From assembly GCA_963734595.1 (NCBI GenBank), contig CAVTHV010000018.1, positions 124,001 to 188,000 on the forward strand: a stretch of 64,000 nucleotides of DNA, given 5' to 3'. The notes below the pieces were generated by a model that saw only the letters and a program-made list of their open reading frames with translations, was not told the DNA's origin and ran no database searches. Source of the DNA: CAKKQX01 sp963734595. GTDB lineage: Bacteria > Pseudomonadota > Gammaproteobacteria > Burkholderiales > SG8-41. A program made the position numbers and the translations under genes. Below, piece after piece: positions 18,969 to 27,728 of this stretch; the first letter of the stretch is position 1; every line of letters begins with the position of its first letter.

Positions 18969-19343
18969 CTAAGGGATCTGGATTTTCCCGCCGGGCATCT
19001 GACCCGGGACGACGATGGAGGAGGCCGCCTGGCGGCGCAGTTCCTGCAGTTCCCTGACCGTGCGCTCGATGGCTTCCTTGGCGGCATCGGCGAACTTCTG
19101 TGCCGCTTCGCCCAGCGATGCGGCCTCGATCTCGAAATTGATGGGCAGCGGTCCGGCATTGGTCATGATCTGGGTCTCGCCGGCGTAAATGATCGCGCGC
19201 GCGGGATCCGGTGAACCGTCGCTCTTCACCGGGACCAGGGTGCGGATGCTGCCGACCTTGCGGTCGGTGAATATCTCCTCGCGGTAAAGCTCCGCGGCAT
19301 CCATTTTTGGTTCGCTCATTCTTTCGCTCGGGCCCTGGGCCAT
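18969..19343 (-). CDS. Conserved hypothetical cytoplasmic protein
   Basis: 124 residues, no signal peptide or membrane segment. Recognisable segments are REEIFTDRKVGSIRTLVPVK, ARAIIYAGETQIMTNAGPLP and the helical QKFADAAKEAIERTVRELQE. I recall similar short proteins in other betaproteobacteria but no function. The start at 19343 (MAQGPSERMSEPKMDAAELY) follows ACGAGG; a later Met at MSEPK is also possible. It is divergent from the membrane-protein gene at 19442 across 98 bases. Confidence 0.75.
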   Translation of the reverse strand: MAQGPSERMSEPKMDAAELYREEIFTDRKVGSIRTLVPVKSDGSPDPARAIIYAGETQIMTNAGPLPINFEIEAASLGEAAQKFADAAKEAIERTVRELQELRRQAASSIVVPGQMPGGKIQIP

Positions 19344-19441
19344 GATTGCCTCGTTGAATTTGAAGTGAAAGTAAAAGCGTATCAGAAAATCCGCCAAAAA
19401 TTGAGTATGATCGGAAATACGCTGCCTTAAGGGGAAGGGAA

Positions 19442-19849
19442 ATGGCCGACATCGACGGGAACACCCAGACCGTGGTGCCTGCGGAGGGCCTGGTCACGCT
19501 GACGCATGTCATGTACGGCCTGCATGCATTCAGCGCGATCACCGGTCTCACCAGCGCCGCATTCATCGTCACCGCGTTTCTCAGCGGCTGGCCGTCGATC
19601 ATCGCGGTGATCATCAACTACGTAAAGCGCAACGAGGTGCACGGCACGTATCTCGATTCCCACTTCGGCTGGCAGATCCGCACGTTCTGGTATGCGGTGG
19701 TGTGGTTCGTGATCGGAGCGGTGCTGATCGCCACGTTACTCGGCGCGGTGATCGGTTATCCCTTGCTGATCGTCGTCGGACTGTGGGTGCTCTACCGCAT
19801 CGTGCGCGGCTGGATCACGCTTGCCGACGGCAAACCCATGTCTCAGTAA
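19442..19849 (+). CDS. Small membrane protein, DUF4870-like
   Basis: 135 residues with about three hydrophobic spans (near LHAFSAITGLTSAAFIVTAF, FWYAVVWFVIGAVLIATLL and YPLLIVVGLWVLYRIVRGWI) and a short soluble N terminus. The WQIRTFWYAV and WVLYRIVRGW segments resemble DUF4870-type inner-membrane proteins of unknown role. The start follows GGGGAAGGGAA. It is 14 bases before the DUF2237 gene and probably cotranscribed with it. Confidence 0.8.
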   Translation: MADIDGNTQTVVPAEGLVTLTHVMYGLHAFSAITGLTSAAFIVTAFLSGWPSIIAVIINYVKRNEVHGTYLDSHFGWQIRTFWYAVVWFVIGAVLIATLLGAVIGYPLLIVVGLWVLYRIVRGWITLADGKPMSQ

Positions 19850-19863
19850 CATCGCGGGCCATC

Positions 19864-20253
19864 ATGAGACGATTCGATCCGAAGGAATACGCGCGCAACG
19901 TGCTGGGCGAGCCGCTGCAGGCCTGCAGCGAGTCGCCAATGACAGGCTTCTATCGCGACGGATGCTGCAACACCGGCCCCGATGACCTGGGCGTGCACAC
20001 TGTTTGCGTGCAGGCGACGCAGGAGTTCCTGGAATTCAGCCGCGCGCGCGGCAACGATCTGACGACGCCCGCGCCCGAATACGGATTTCCGGGGCTGAAG
20101 CCGGGCGACCGCTGGTGCCTGTGCGCCGCGCGCTGGAAGGAGGCGCTGGATGCGGGCGTCGCGCCGCCGCTGGTGCTGACGGCCACCCACGAGGCCACTC
20201 TCGAGTATGTGTCGCTGGCAGAGCTCAAGAAGCACGCGATCGATCTGAGTTAG
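19864..20253 (+). CDS. DUF2237 family protein
   Basis: 129 residues matching the DUF2237 family: NVLGEPLQACSESPMTGFYR, DGCCNTGPDDLGVHTVCVQA, and GLKPGDRWCLCAARWKEAL. The conserved cysteines and the DRWCLC segment are the hallmarks. The function is not established; the compact cysteine-rich layout suggests metal or redox chemistry, which is inference. It lies just upstream of the Hsp15 gene. Confidence 0.88.
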   Translation: MRRFDPKEYARNVLGEPLQACSESPMTGFYRDGCCNTGPDDLGVHTVCVQATQEFLEFSRARGNDLTTPAPEYGFPGLKPGDRWCLCAARWKEALDAGVAPPLVLTATHEATLEYVSLAELKKHAIDLS

Positions 20254-20277
20254 AATTTGCGCGATCCAAATAGTCCG

Positions 20278-20679
20278 ATGAAAGCCGGCATCAAGACAGA
20301 GGCGGCAGTGCGCATCGACAAGTGGCTGTGGGCGGCGCGCTTTTATAAAACGCGTTCCGCGGCACAACAGGCCGTCGAGGGCGGCAAGGTCCGGCTCAAC
20401 GGCGAGCGCACCAAGCCCGCGAAAGAACTCAGAAGCGGTGACCAACTGGTCATCCATATCGGCCCTTACGAATGGCTGGTCACGGTGACGCGGCTATCGG
20501 ACAAACGCGGCCCGGCCGCGGTCGCGCGCACGCTGTTCGAGGAGGACGAGGCGAGCTGCGCGCGGCGCGAGGAGCAGATTGCGCTGCGGCGATTTGCCGC
20601 CGATCCGGGACACGATCGCAGTGGACGGCCCACCAAGCGCGAGCGCCGGCAGCTCGAGCGCTGGCGCGGTAATGATTGA
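20278..20679 (+). CDS. hslR: Heat shock protein Hsp15, S4-domain RNA-binding protein
   Basis: 133 residues. The S4 RNA-binding domain spans about residues 10-75 (VRIDKWLWAARFYKTRSAAQ, GGKVRLNGERTKPAKELRSG), followed by a basic, charged tail (GRPTKRERRQLERWRGND). In E. coli Hsp15 binds 50S subunits carrying a stranded nascent chain and helps recycle them. The ATG at 20278 begins the S4 region with a short leader. The gene ends six bases from the convergent phosphatase gene, leaving no room for a separate terminator. Confidence 0.92.
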   Translation: MKAGIKTEAAVRIDKWLWAARFYKTRSAAQQAVEGGKVRLNGERTKPAKELRSGDQLVIHIGPYEWLVTVTRLSDKRGPAAVARTLFEEDEASCARREEQIALRRFAADPGHDRSGRPTKRERRQLERWRGND

Positions 20680-20685
20680 CAGGTC

Positions 20686-22236
20686 CTAGGTCCGCTGCGC
20701 GCCGGGCCTGCCGTTCTCGACTGTAAAGGCCGCCAGGTCGCGGATGCGCGACTGCGGATGGGAGACGCTGTCGACCATGCGCAGGCGCGTCAAGCATCGT
20801 TCGGGCGACAGTTCCATCGTGGTATAGCCGCGGCGCGAGCCGTTCACAAACCGGATATGCGGATTTTTCGCGAGTATCGTTTCGACGCGCCGCTGCGACG
20901 GACCCTGCGAGGTGATCGAGGTGCCGACGAACTCGGTGGCGACGGCGGCGGCGCGCGGATCGTCGAAATCGGTCTTGAGATCGGCCACCACCGACATGTG
21001 CACGTCACCGCCGATCACGAGCGGATTGGCGATGCGCCTGCCGGCGATGAACTTCAGCAGCCGCTCGCGCGCCTTCGGATAGCCGTCCCAGCCGTCGGTC
21101 CAGAACGCCTGCCCGTCGCCCGGCTTGCGGTCGGCCTGCGCCATCAGCGTCTGCTGCGCGATCACGTTCCAGCGCGCGCGCGACGCCGCAAGCCCGTCCT
21201 GCAGCCATTTTTCCTGTGCGGCGCCGAGCATGGTGAGATGGGGATCGAGGCGCTCGCGGCACTCGGCGGCATCGACGGTGTTGCTGCCGCCGCGCCCGGG
21301 CCTGGGGCAAACCTGGTGTGAGCGGTACTGGCGGGTGTCGAGCACGCTGAACTCGACCAGCCGGCCGAACGCCGCGCGCGTATAAAGCAGCATGCCGTCG
21401 TTTCGCGGCCGCATGGCGGCGGGCAGCGGCATGTGTTCGTAATACGCCTGATAGGCCGCCGCGCGCCGCATCAGGAACAGCGCGCGCGGATCGAGATGCT
21501 GCGAACGGTCGTTGGCGTAGTCGTTCTGCACTTCGTGATCATCCCAGGTGACGAGCCACGGAAACGCGGCATGCGCGGCCTGCAGGTCGGTGTCGCTTTT
21601 GTAGAGCGCGTAGCGGTTGCGGTATTCGCCGAGCGTGATGGGCTCCTCGGTGCCATGCGCGCGCACATGATTGCGGCCCCACGACGATTCGTAGATGTAA
21701 TCGCCGAGGTGGATCACGAGATCGAGGTCCTCCGCGGCCATGTGGCGGTAGGCGGAGAAGTAGCCCTGTTCGTACTGCTGGCAGGAAGCGAAGGCGAAGC
21801 GCAGCCGGTCGGCGGCTGCATCAGCCGCTGGTGCGGTGCGCGTGCGGCCGGCGGGGCTGGTTTCTTTGCCGGCGTGGAAGCGGTACCAGTACCAGCGTGA
21901 CGGCTCGAGGCCCGTGACTTCGGCATGCACCGAGTGCGCAAATCCGGGCGTGGCAAGGTCCTTGCCGCGGCGCACGATCTTGCGGAACGCTTCGTCCGTG
22001 GCGATTTCCCATTCGACTTCGACCGCGGCTTGGGGCATGCCGCCGCCGGCGAGCGGCTCCGGCGCGAGCCGTGTCCACAGCACGAACCCGTCCGGCCGCG
22101 GATAACCGGAAGCGACGCCGAGCGTGAACGGATTGCCGGCGAACCTGGGCCGCGCCAGCACGCCGGCAAACGGAACGGCAAGCGCGACGGCGAGGCCACC
22201 GGAGGAGGCAAGGAACGCGCGGCGGGAAAGCGGCAT
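20686..22236 (-). CDS. phoD: PhoD-type alkaline phosphatase/phosphodiesterase, Tat-exported
   Basis: 516 residues with the PhoD layout: a Tat signal (PLSRRAFLASSGGLAVALAV), an N-terminal Fn3-like domain (FTLGVASGYPRPDGFVLWTR) and the metallophosphatase core (RFAFASCQQYEQGYF, DLVIHLGDYIYE, VTWDDHEVQNDYAND, LVIGGDVHMSVV). The Asp and His clusters bind the Ca/Fe metals of this family. It hydrolyses phosphate mono- and diesters in the periplasm. The ATG at 22236 starts the twin-arginine signal. Confidence 0.93.
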   Translation of the reverse strand: MPLSRRAFLASSGGLAVALAVPFAGVLARPRFAGNPFTLGVASGYPRPDGFVLWTRLAPEPLAGGGMPQAAVEVEWEIATDEAFRKIVRRGKDLATPGFAHSVHAEVTGLEPSRWYWYRFHAGKETSPAGRTRTAPAADAAADRLRFAFASCQQYEQGYFSAYRHMAAEDLDLVIHLGDYIYESSWGRNHVRAHGTEEPITLGEYRNRYALYKSDTDLQAAHAAFPWLVTWDDHEVQNDYANDRSQHLDPRALFLMRRAAAYQAYYEHMPLPAAMRPRNDGMLLYTRAAFGRLVEFSVLDTRQYRSHQVCPRPGRGGSNTVDAAECRERLDPHLTMLGAAQEKWLQDGLAASRARWNVIAQQTLMAQADRKPGDGQAFWTDGWDGYPKARERLLKFIAGRRIANPLVIGGDVHMSVVADLKTDFDDPRAAAVATEFVGTSITSQGPSQRRVETILAKNPHIRFVNGSRRGYTTMELSPERCLTRLRMVDSVSHPQSRIRDLAAFTVENGRPGAQRT

Positions 22237-22325
22237 GATCTGCACTATAACGCGGATGCGTTTCAGTTCGCTGACAGCGTTACCGGGTCTGCGTGCAAAA
22301 GTAAGCGTAAACTTATACGAAAATC

Positions 22326-23218
22326 ATGCAGACCCGGATCCAGAAAACGCTCAACATCATCGGCTGCGGCCGCGTCGGCCGCGCGCTCGGCTCGCTGTGG
22401 CACGCGCAGCATGCGTTCGTCATCCAGGACGTGCTCGACGGCACGCCGCACGGCGCGCGTTCGGCAGCGGCGTTCATCGGCGACGGCCACGCCGTGAGCT
22501 GGCTGGAAGAAATGCGGCCGGCCGACGTCTGGATGCTGACGCCGCCGGACGCCAGGATCGTTCATTGCTGCGAACAGCTGGCGCAAAGCGGGTTGCTCCG
22601 GCGCGGCGACATCGTGTTTCACTGCAGCGGCGCGCTGCCCTCGGGCGATCTCCGGGCCGCGGCCACGGCGGGCGCAAGCGTGGCGAGCGTGCATCCGCTC
22701 AAGAGTTTTGCCGATCCGCACCAGGCGGCACTTACCTTCTCCGGCACCTGGTGCGCCGTCGAAGGCGACCGTGCCGCGCTCGACGTGCTGCAGCCGGCAT
22801 TCGAACGCATCGGCGCCAGGCTTTCCGCGATCGATCCGCAGTTCAAGACCATCTACCACGCGGCGAGCGTGATCGTATGCAATTACCTGACTGCGCTGCT
22901 CGAAACCGGCCTGCGCGCTTACGAGAAGTCGGGGCTCGACGCGCGAAACGGCGCTCGCGCATGATGGAGCCGCTGGTGCGCGAGACGGTGGACAACGTGT
23001 TCAGGCTCGGCACGGTGAAGGCGCTCACCGGGCCGATCGCGCGCGGCGACCATGCGGTGGTGGCGCGCCAGCTCGAAGCGCTTTCGGGATGGGATGCGCG
23101 TGCCGCCGAGATCTACAAAGCACTCGGGATCGTGGCGTTGCAGCTCGCGCGGGTGCAGGGCGAGGCCGATGCGCAGGCGCTCGAACGTCTGCGCGTGTTG
23201 CTCGATGCCGGGAGCTGA
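22326..23218 (+). CDS. Rossmann-like DUF2520 protein (one frameshift)
   Basis: About 297 residues. An N-terminal Rossmann-like NAD(P) domain (TLNIIGCGRVGRALGSLW, DVWMLTPPDARI, VFHCSGALPSGDLR, SVHPLKSFADP) is followed by the DUF2520 helical domain (FKTIYHAASVIVCNYLTALL). A shift near 22945 joins YEKSGLDARN to MMEPLVRETVDNVFRLGTVK. The layout resembles ketopantoate- and prephenate-type dehydrogenases, but the substrate is not known. It is divergent from the phosphatase gene. Confidence 0.88.
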
Positions 23219-23437
23219 GCGCACCCTGCAAGAATGACTTTTCCGCCTGACGGCATTGGCTTATTCGTGGCGGCCGGATATCTCTGCGGGAGGAGATTGT
23301 TACATAAGCGGTTGTTTTATAACAAATTTATGGCATGCTCTTCTCTGGGGTAACGGCTTGATATGAAAACAGAATTTTGCCGCGCCTGATTCCTGGTTCA
23401 TCCCCGATGGCCCGCCTAATTCGCAGGCGTTTCCCGC

Positions 23438-24064
23438 CTACACAACAACGATGTTAAGAACGAGTTTCACAAACTGACCTTCTCCCGCTAGCGGGTACTT
23501 CCTGAACATCCCCACCACCACTCCGAAAATCTCCGCATCACCTTTGGGGCGGATGACGGGATAAGCCTTGTTCTCGGGCCGCAGGACAATGCGGCCTTTT
23601 TCCCGGTCCAGCCGCTTCAGGGTGAATTCGTTGTCGAGGATCGCGACGACGATGTCGCCGACGTTCGCCGCCACCCGTTTCTCGACGATGACGACATCGC
23701 CGTCGTGGATGCCGGCATCGATCATCGAATCGCCTTTGACCTTGATGAGGTGGGTGCGGGACGGCTGCGCGACGAGGTATTCGTCGATGCTCAATGTCTC
23801 CGGTCCGGTGTCCGCCACGGGACTCGGAAGCCCGGCGCGCACGCTTTCCCCGATCGGCCGCTCGAAAAACTTTTTCCCCGGTTTCAGCCGGCGGTCGGGT
23901 GAGCTTTCGAGAAACCCCTCGGACTTGAGCCGCATCACCATTTCCGCGACCGAGGCCTTCGAGTTCATCCCGACGAGCGCGCCGATCCTCGCATAGGACG
24001 GCAGTACCTTGTGCCGGGCGTAGTAGTCCTGCAGCGTCGCCAGATATTGACCGTCATCTGCCAT
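23438..24064 (-). CDS. LexA-family SOS-type repressor with UmuD-like protease domain
   Basis: 208 residues. The N-terminal winged-helix part (ATLQDYYARHKVLPSYARIG, GMNSKASVAEMVMRLKSEGF) is followed by an S24 self-cleavage domain closer to UmuD than to standard LexA (AGLPSPVAD, KVKGDSMIDAGIHDGDVVIV). The likely scissile bond is Ala77-Gly78, the nucleophile Ser113 and the base Lys150. The start at 24064 is chosen because an upstream Met would place coding sequence across the palindrome at 24077-24092. It is divergent from a radical-SAM gene, and both start codons flank that palindrome, so it probably controls both genes. Confidence 0.88.
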   Translation of the reverse strand: MADDGQYLATLQDYYARHKVLPSYARIGALVGMNSKASVAEMVMRLKSEGFLESSPDRRLKPGKKFFERPIGESVRAGLPSPVADTGPETLSIDEYLVAQPSRTHLIKVKGDSMIDAGIHDGDVVIVEKRVAANVGDIVVAILDNEFTLKRLDREKGRIVLRPENKAYPVIRPKGDAEIFGVVVGMFRKYPLAGEGQFVKLVLNIVVV

Positions 24065-24076
24065 GGGACTACGATA

Positions 24077-24092
24077 CCGAACGATCGTTCGG
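24077..24092. promoter_or_regulatory. 16-bp perfect palindrome, putative LexA-type operator
   Basis: CCGAACGATCGTTCGG is a perfect palindrome 12 bases before the LexA-like start codon and 17 bases before the divergent radical-SAM start. Its GAAC-N4-GTTC core is like the SOS boxes of actinobacteria and Bacillus, not the CTGT-N8-ACAG box typical of proteobacteria. Position and symmetry make it the likely site of the adjacent repressor. Confidence 0.7.
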
Positions 24093-24109
24093 ACGTCAAT
24101 CAAATCACA

Positions 24110-25208
24110 ATGCCGCTCAAAACCCTCTCCGGCAGGCATGCCGATCCGCGCAAGGGGCGCGGCGCGGGCATCAATCCCGAAGGCCGCTTCGAGAACGTCG
24201 TGCGCGAGGCGTTCGACGATGGCTGGGACGCGTCGTCGAAGATGAATTGCCGCCGCTCAAGACCCATGTCACCGCCGAGCACGCGAAGAGCATCATCTCG
24301 CGCAACGATTCGCCGGACATTCCGTTCACGCAGTCGATCAATCCTTATCAGGGCTGCGAGCATGGTTGTGTTTACTGCTACTGCGCGGCCGAGCCACGCC
24401 TACCGCAACCTGTCGCCGGGAATCGATTTCGAGACGCGGCTGTTTGCCAAGGTCAACGCCGCGGAATTGCTGCGCAAGGAACTGTCGAAGCCCGGTTATC
24501 GCTGCGAGGTGATTTCGCTCGGCGCCAATACCGATCCCTATCAGCCGATCGAGCGCGAATGGAAAATCACGCGCGGCATTCTCGAGGTCTGCGCCGAATT
24601 CAGCCAGCCGCTCGGCATCGTGACCAAGAACGCGCTGATCGAGCGCGACCTCGATATCCTCGCGCCGATGGCGGAAAAGCGGCTCGTCAACGTATTCATC
24701 TCGTGCAACAATCTCGACCACGATCTGGCGCGCAGGCTCGAGCCGCGCTGCCCGGCGCCGCGGCGCCGGCTGGAGGCCATGCGCCGGCTCAGCGATGCGG
24801 GCATTCCGGTCGGCGTGCTGGTGGCGCCGGTGATTCCGTTTCTGACGGACCACCAGATCGAGCCGGTGCTGGAGGCCGCGTGGGCACACGGCGCGCGCAG
24901 CCGCGGGTTACGTGCTGATGCGCCTGCCGTGGGAAGTGAAGGACCTGTTCCGGGACTGGCTGACGCGCCACTATCCGCTGAAGGCAAATCATGTGATGAG
25001 CCGGGTGCACGAGATGCGCGGCGGGCGCGACAACGATCCCGCTTTCGGCAGCCGCATGCGCGGCAGCGGAGAATTGGCCGATCTGCTCGCGCAACGCTTT
25101 CATATTGCGTGCAAGCGCCTCGGTTTCAACGGCGGGCGCCGCAACCGCGCGCTCGACGTCACGCAATTCAGGGTGCCCGGCCGGGCTGCGCAGCTGTCGT
25201 TGTTCTGA
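24110..25208 (+). CDS. PA0069/SplB-like radical SAM protein (three frameshifts)
   Basis: About 365 residues. The start MPLKTLSGRHADPRKGRGAG and GINPEGRFENVVREAFDDGW mark the PA0069/Rv2578c-type family, and the [4Fe-4S] motif CxxxCxxC is in YQGCEHGCVYCYA. Later segments are FETRLFAKVNAAELLRKELS, ISLGANTDPYQPIER and VLMRLPWEVKDLFRDWL. Shifts are needed near 24236, 24385 and 24900. The family is related to spore photoproduct lyase but its substrate is unknown. Divergence from a LexA-like repressor across a shared operator suggests DNA-damage control, possibly a nucleic-acid repair reaction. Confidence 0.85.
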
Positions 25209-25246
25209 ACGAATTCATCCGCGGTTCCGATCGGTAAAAAGTTCGA

Positions 25247-25436
25247 TTAACCGCCAAGACCGCCAAGGCCGCCAAGAAAAGCAACATCAGATGACGGTTC
25301 ACGCATCGCAGGTTCGATTTTTCTTGACGCGTCTGCCGATATCTGACGCCCTTAGATGATCCGGCATCTTCCCTGTGCTATCTCTGACGATGTTGTTGCT
25401 CTTGAATCTCTTGGCGTCTTGGCGTCTTGGCGGTTA
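25247..25436. repeat. Inverted intergenic element C (CGCCAAG-type arms)
   Basis: The left arm (25247-25276) is made of three CCGCCAAG copies (ACCGCCAAGACCGCCAAGGC); the right arm (25410-25436) is the inverse (CTTGGCGTCTTGGCGTCTTG then GCGGTTA). Inside, AGCAACATCAG and CTGACGATGTTGTTGCT also pair, lengthening the inverted repeat. It fills the space between the radical-SAM and the flavin monooxygenase genes. Confidence 0.8.
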
Positions 25437-25446
25437 GTATAGATTT

Positions 25447-26464
25447 ATGAACAACCTCAAACTCAGCATACTCGACCAGTCCCCCATCATCAGCGGCCAC
25501 ACGCCGGCGCAGGCGGTGCACGAAACCATCCGGCTCGCGCAGGCCGCCGAAAATCTCGGCTATCACCGCTACTGGATGGCCGAGCATCATTCGATCGCGG
25601 CGCTTGCCGATCCCTGCCCCGAAATCCTGGTGACGCGGGTTGCCGCGGCAACGTCCACCATCCGCGTCGGCACCGGCGGCATCCTGCTGCCGTATTACAG
25701 CCCGTTCAAGGTCGCGGAGCAGTTCCGCATGCTCGAGGCGCTTTATCCGGGGCGCATCGATCTCGGCATCGGCCGCGCGCCCGGCGGCGATCAGACGACG
25801 GCAATGGCGATGGGCGAAGGCCGGTATTCCGGCGCCGAGCATTTTCCCGAGCAGGTGCAATATCTCGTCGCCTGGCTCGATGGCGCTTTGCCGGACGGTC
25901 ATCCGTTCGCCAAGGTGCAGGCAATGCCGGCGGGGCAAACCTCGCCACAGGTGTGGCTGCTCGGTTCCTCCGATTACAGCGGCGCGCTGGCCGCGCAACT
26001 GGGCCTGCGTTTTGCGTTCGCGCATTTCATCAGCGCCCAGGGCGGTGACGCGGTGATGCGGGCTTACCGCGCCAACTATCAGCCTTCCGCCCGCGAAGCC
26101 GGGCCGCATGCGCTGCTGTGCGTGTTCGTCATTTGCGCCGAGACGTCCGCGGAAGCGGACCGGCTGGCGACGAGCGTGGACTTGCGCCGGCTCAACATGG
26201 ATTACGGGGTCAATGCGCCGGTGCCGAACCAGCAGGAGGCGGCGGATTATCCCTATACCGAAGCCGACCGCCGGCGCATCGCATTTCACCGCCGCCGCGT
26301 GGTGCTCGGCACCCCGGATACGGTGCGGGCGCGGCTGCTGGAATTGCAGGCGGAGTACGAGGCCGAGGAATTGATGGTGATCACCATCACCGGCGATTAC
26401 GGCAGCCGGCTTGAGGTCTTACGAATTATTGGCGGACGCCTGCGGGTTGTGTCAGCGCAACTAG
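25447..26464 (+). CDS. LLM-class (luciferase-like) flavin-dependent oxidoreductase (C-terminal frameshift)
   Basis: About 338 residues of the bacterial luciferase-like family: LSILDQSPIISGHTPAQAVH, NLGYHRYWMAEHHSIAALAD, RVGTGGILLPYYSPFKVAEQ, RIDLGIGRAPGGD and QVWLLGSSDYSGALA. It uses reduced FMN or F420-like flavin to oxidise an unknown substrate. The assembled frame ends in an unconserved tail after ITGDYGSRL; a shift near 26412 gives the expected RSYELLADACGLCQRN with stop at 26462-26464. It starts 11 bases after element C. Confidence 0.87.
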
Positions 26465-26568
26465 CCCGGCGCGCGTTATAAGGGTGCCCGGGCGTTTGAC
26501 GTTGCAGGAAGACAGAAACCGCAGCAAAAGCGTGTCATTGTTTCGTAAACCACATTCAGGAGGTTCAG

Positions 26569-26814
26569 ATGAAAAAGTTGATTGCAGCGATATGTTTTAC
26601 GCTGGCGGCCGCGCCGCTCGCGCTGGCGCAGGACAAGGCCACGGACGCCGCGAAGAAAGCGGCGCCGGCAGCGGAAAAATCGGCCAAGAAGGAACCAAGC
26701 GCGAAACAGAAGGCGCAGCAGGAAAAAATGAAAGCGTGCAGCAAGGAAGCCAGCGGCAAGAAACTCAAAGGCGACGAGCGCAAGAAATTCATGAGCGGGT
26801 GCATGAAGGGCTGA
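26569..26814 (+). CDS. psiF: PsiF family small secreted protein
   Basis: 81 residues: signal peptide MKKLIAAICFTLAAAPLALA, an Ala/Lys-rich low-complexity stretch, and one PsiF repeat (MKACSKEASGKKLKGDERKK then FMSGCMKG) with its two cysteines. In E. coli psiF is phosphate-starvation inducible; the function is not known. The start follows AGGAGGTTCAG, a strong ribosome site. A hairpin follows within seven bases of the stop. Confidence 0.9.
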   Translation: MKKLIAAICFTLAAAPLALAQDKATDAAKKAAPAAEKSAKKEPSAKQKAQQEKMKACSKEASGKKLKGDERKKFMSGCMKG

Positions 26815-26820
26815 CCGGGC

Positions 26821-26842
26821 AAAAGCCGGCATTTGCCGGTTT
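26821..26842 (+). terminator. Terminator-like hairpin after psiF
   Basis: AAGCCGGCA and TGCCGGTTT form a 9-bp stem with one G-T pair around a TT loop. Only a short T run follows, so termination is likely partial. Confidence 0.5.
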
Positions 26843-26898
26843 GCATGGGCAGCTGTCCTGGGGGCATACTGGTCGCAACCGGTATGCCCCTTTTATCC

Positions 26899-27657
26899 AT
26901 GGATGTACTGCACCGATTCCGGCAGACGCTGTTCGGCGGACTGGTTCTAGCCGCAGGAGGGATCATGACTGCCCAAGCCCAGGACGTTTTTGAAATCCCG
27001 CGCCGCATGTTGCTGGAGGACATCGCGCAACTGACGCGCGAGACGCGGCTTGAAACCGGCCGCGCCGCGCTGAGCGAGCGGACGATGGCTGCAATGCGCA
27101 AAGTGCCGCGCCACCGCTTCGTGTTGCCGGGGGACGAGCGCTATGCCTACGCCGACCGGCCGTTGCCGATCGGGCACGGCCAGACCATTTCGCAGCCGTT
27201 CATCGTGGCGCTGATGACGGACCTCATGGACCTGAAGCCATCCGACCGGGTGCTCGAGATCGGCACCGGCTGCGGCTATCAGGCGGCGGTGCTTTCCGAA
27301 CTTGCGCGCGAGGTCTATACGATCGAGATCGTCGAGCCGCTGGGGCGCGAAGCCGCGCAACGTCTGCAGGCCCTGGGTTATCGCAACGTGGTGGCGAAAA
27401 TCGGCGACGGCTATCAGGGCTGGGCCGAGCACGCGCCCTTCGATGCCATCATGGTCACCGCCGCGGCGCACGACGTGCCGCAGCCGCTGGTCGACCAGTT
27501 GAAGCCCGGCGGCAGGCTGGTGATTCCGGTCGGCACCCCGTGGGGCGGCCAGACCCTGCTGTTGATCGAGAAGGGGCAGGACGGCAAGCTCACGCGGCGC
27601 GAGGTGCTGGCGGTGCGCTTCGTGCCGTTGATCGACAAGTCAGGCAAACAGCAATAG
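26899..27657 (+). CDS. pcm: Protein-L-isoaspartate O-methyltransferase with signal peptide
   Basis: 252 residues. After a hydrophobic leader (LFGGLVLAAGGIMTAQA then QD) comes the PCMT domain: TMAAMRKVPRHRFVLP, IGHGQTISQPFIVALMTDLM, and the SAM motif VLEIGTGCGYQAAVLSEL with FDAIMVTAAAHDVPQPLV. The enzyme methylates isoaspartate to start its repair. The leader implies export to the periplasm, unlike cytosolic Pcm next to surE and rpoS. The start at 26899 (MDVLHRF) is favoured for a normal signal length; the ATG at 26884 is an alternative. Confidence 0.85.
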   Translation: MDVLHRFRQTLFGGLVLAAGGIMTAQAQDVFEIPRRMLLEDIAQLTRETRLETGRAALSERTMAAMRKVPRHRFVLPGDERYAYADRPLPIGHGQTISQPFIVALMTDLMDLKPSDRVLEIGTGCGYQAAVLSELAREVYTIEIVEPLGREAAQRLQALGYRNVVAKIGDGYQGWAEHAPFDAIMVTAAAHDVPQPLVDQLKPGGRLVIPVGTPWGGQTLLLIEKGQDGKLTRREVLAVRFVPLIDKSGKQQ

Positions 27658-27728
27658 AGCCGGTCTCACGGCCTCCCGCATGTGCGTGGTATCGGCCGCG
27701 GTTTTGTGAGCCGTCCTTCGGGCCGTTT

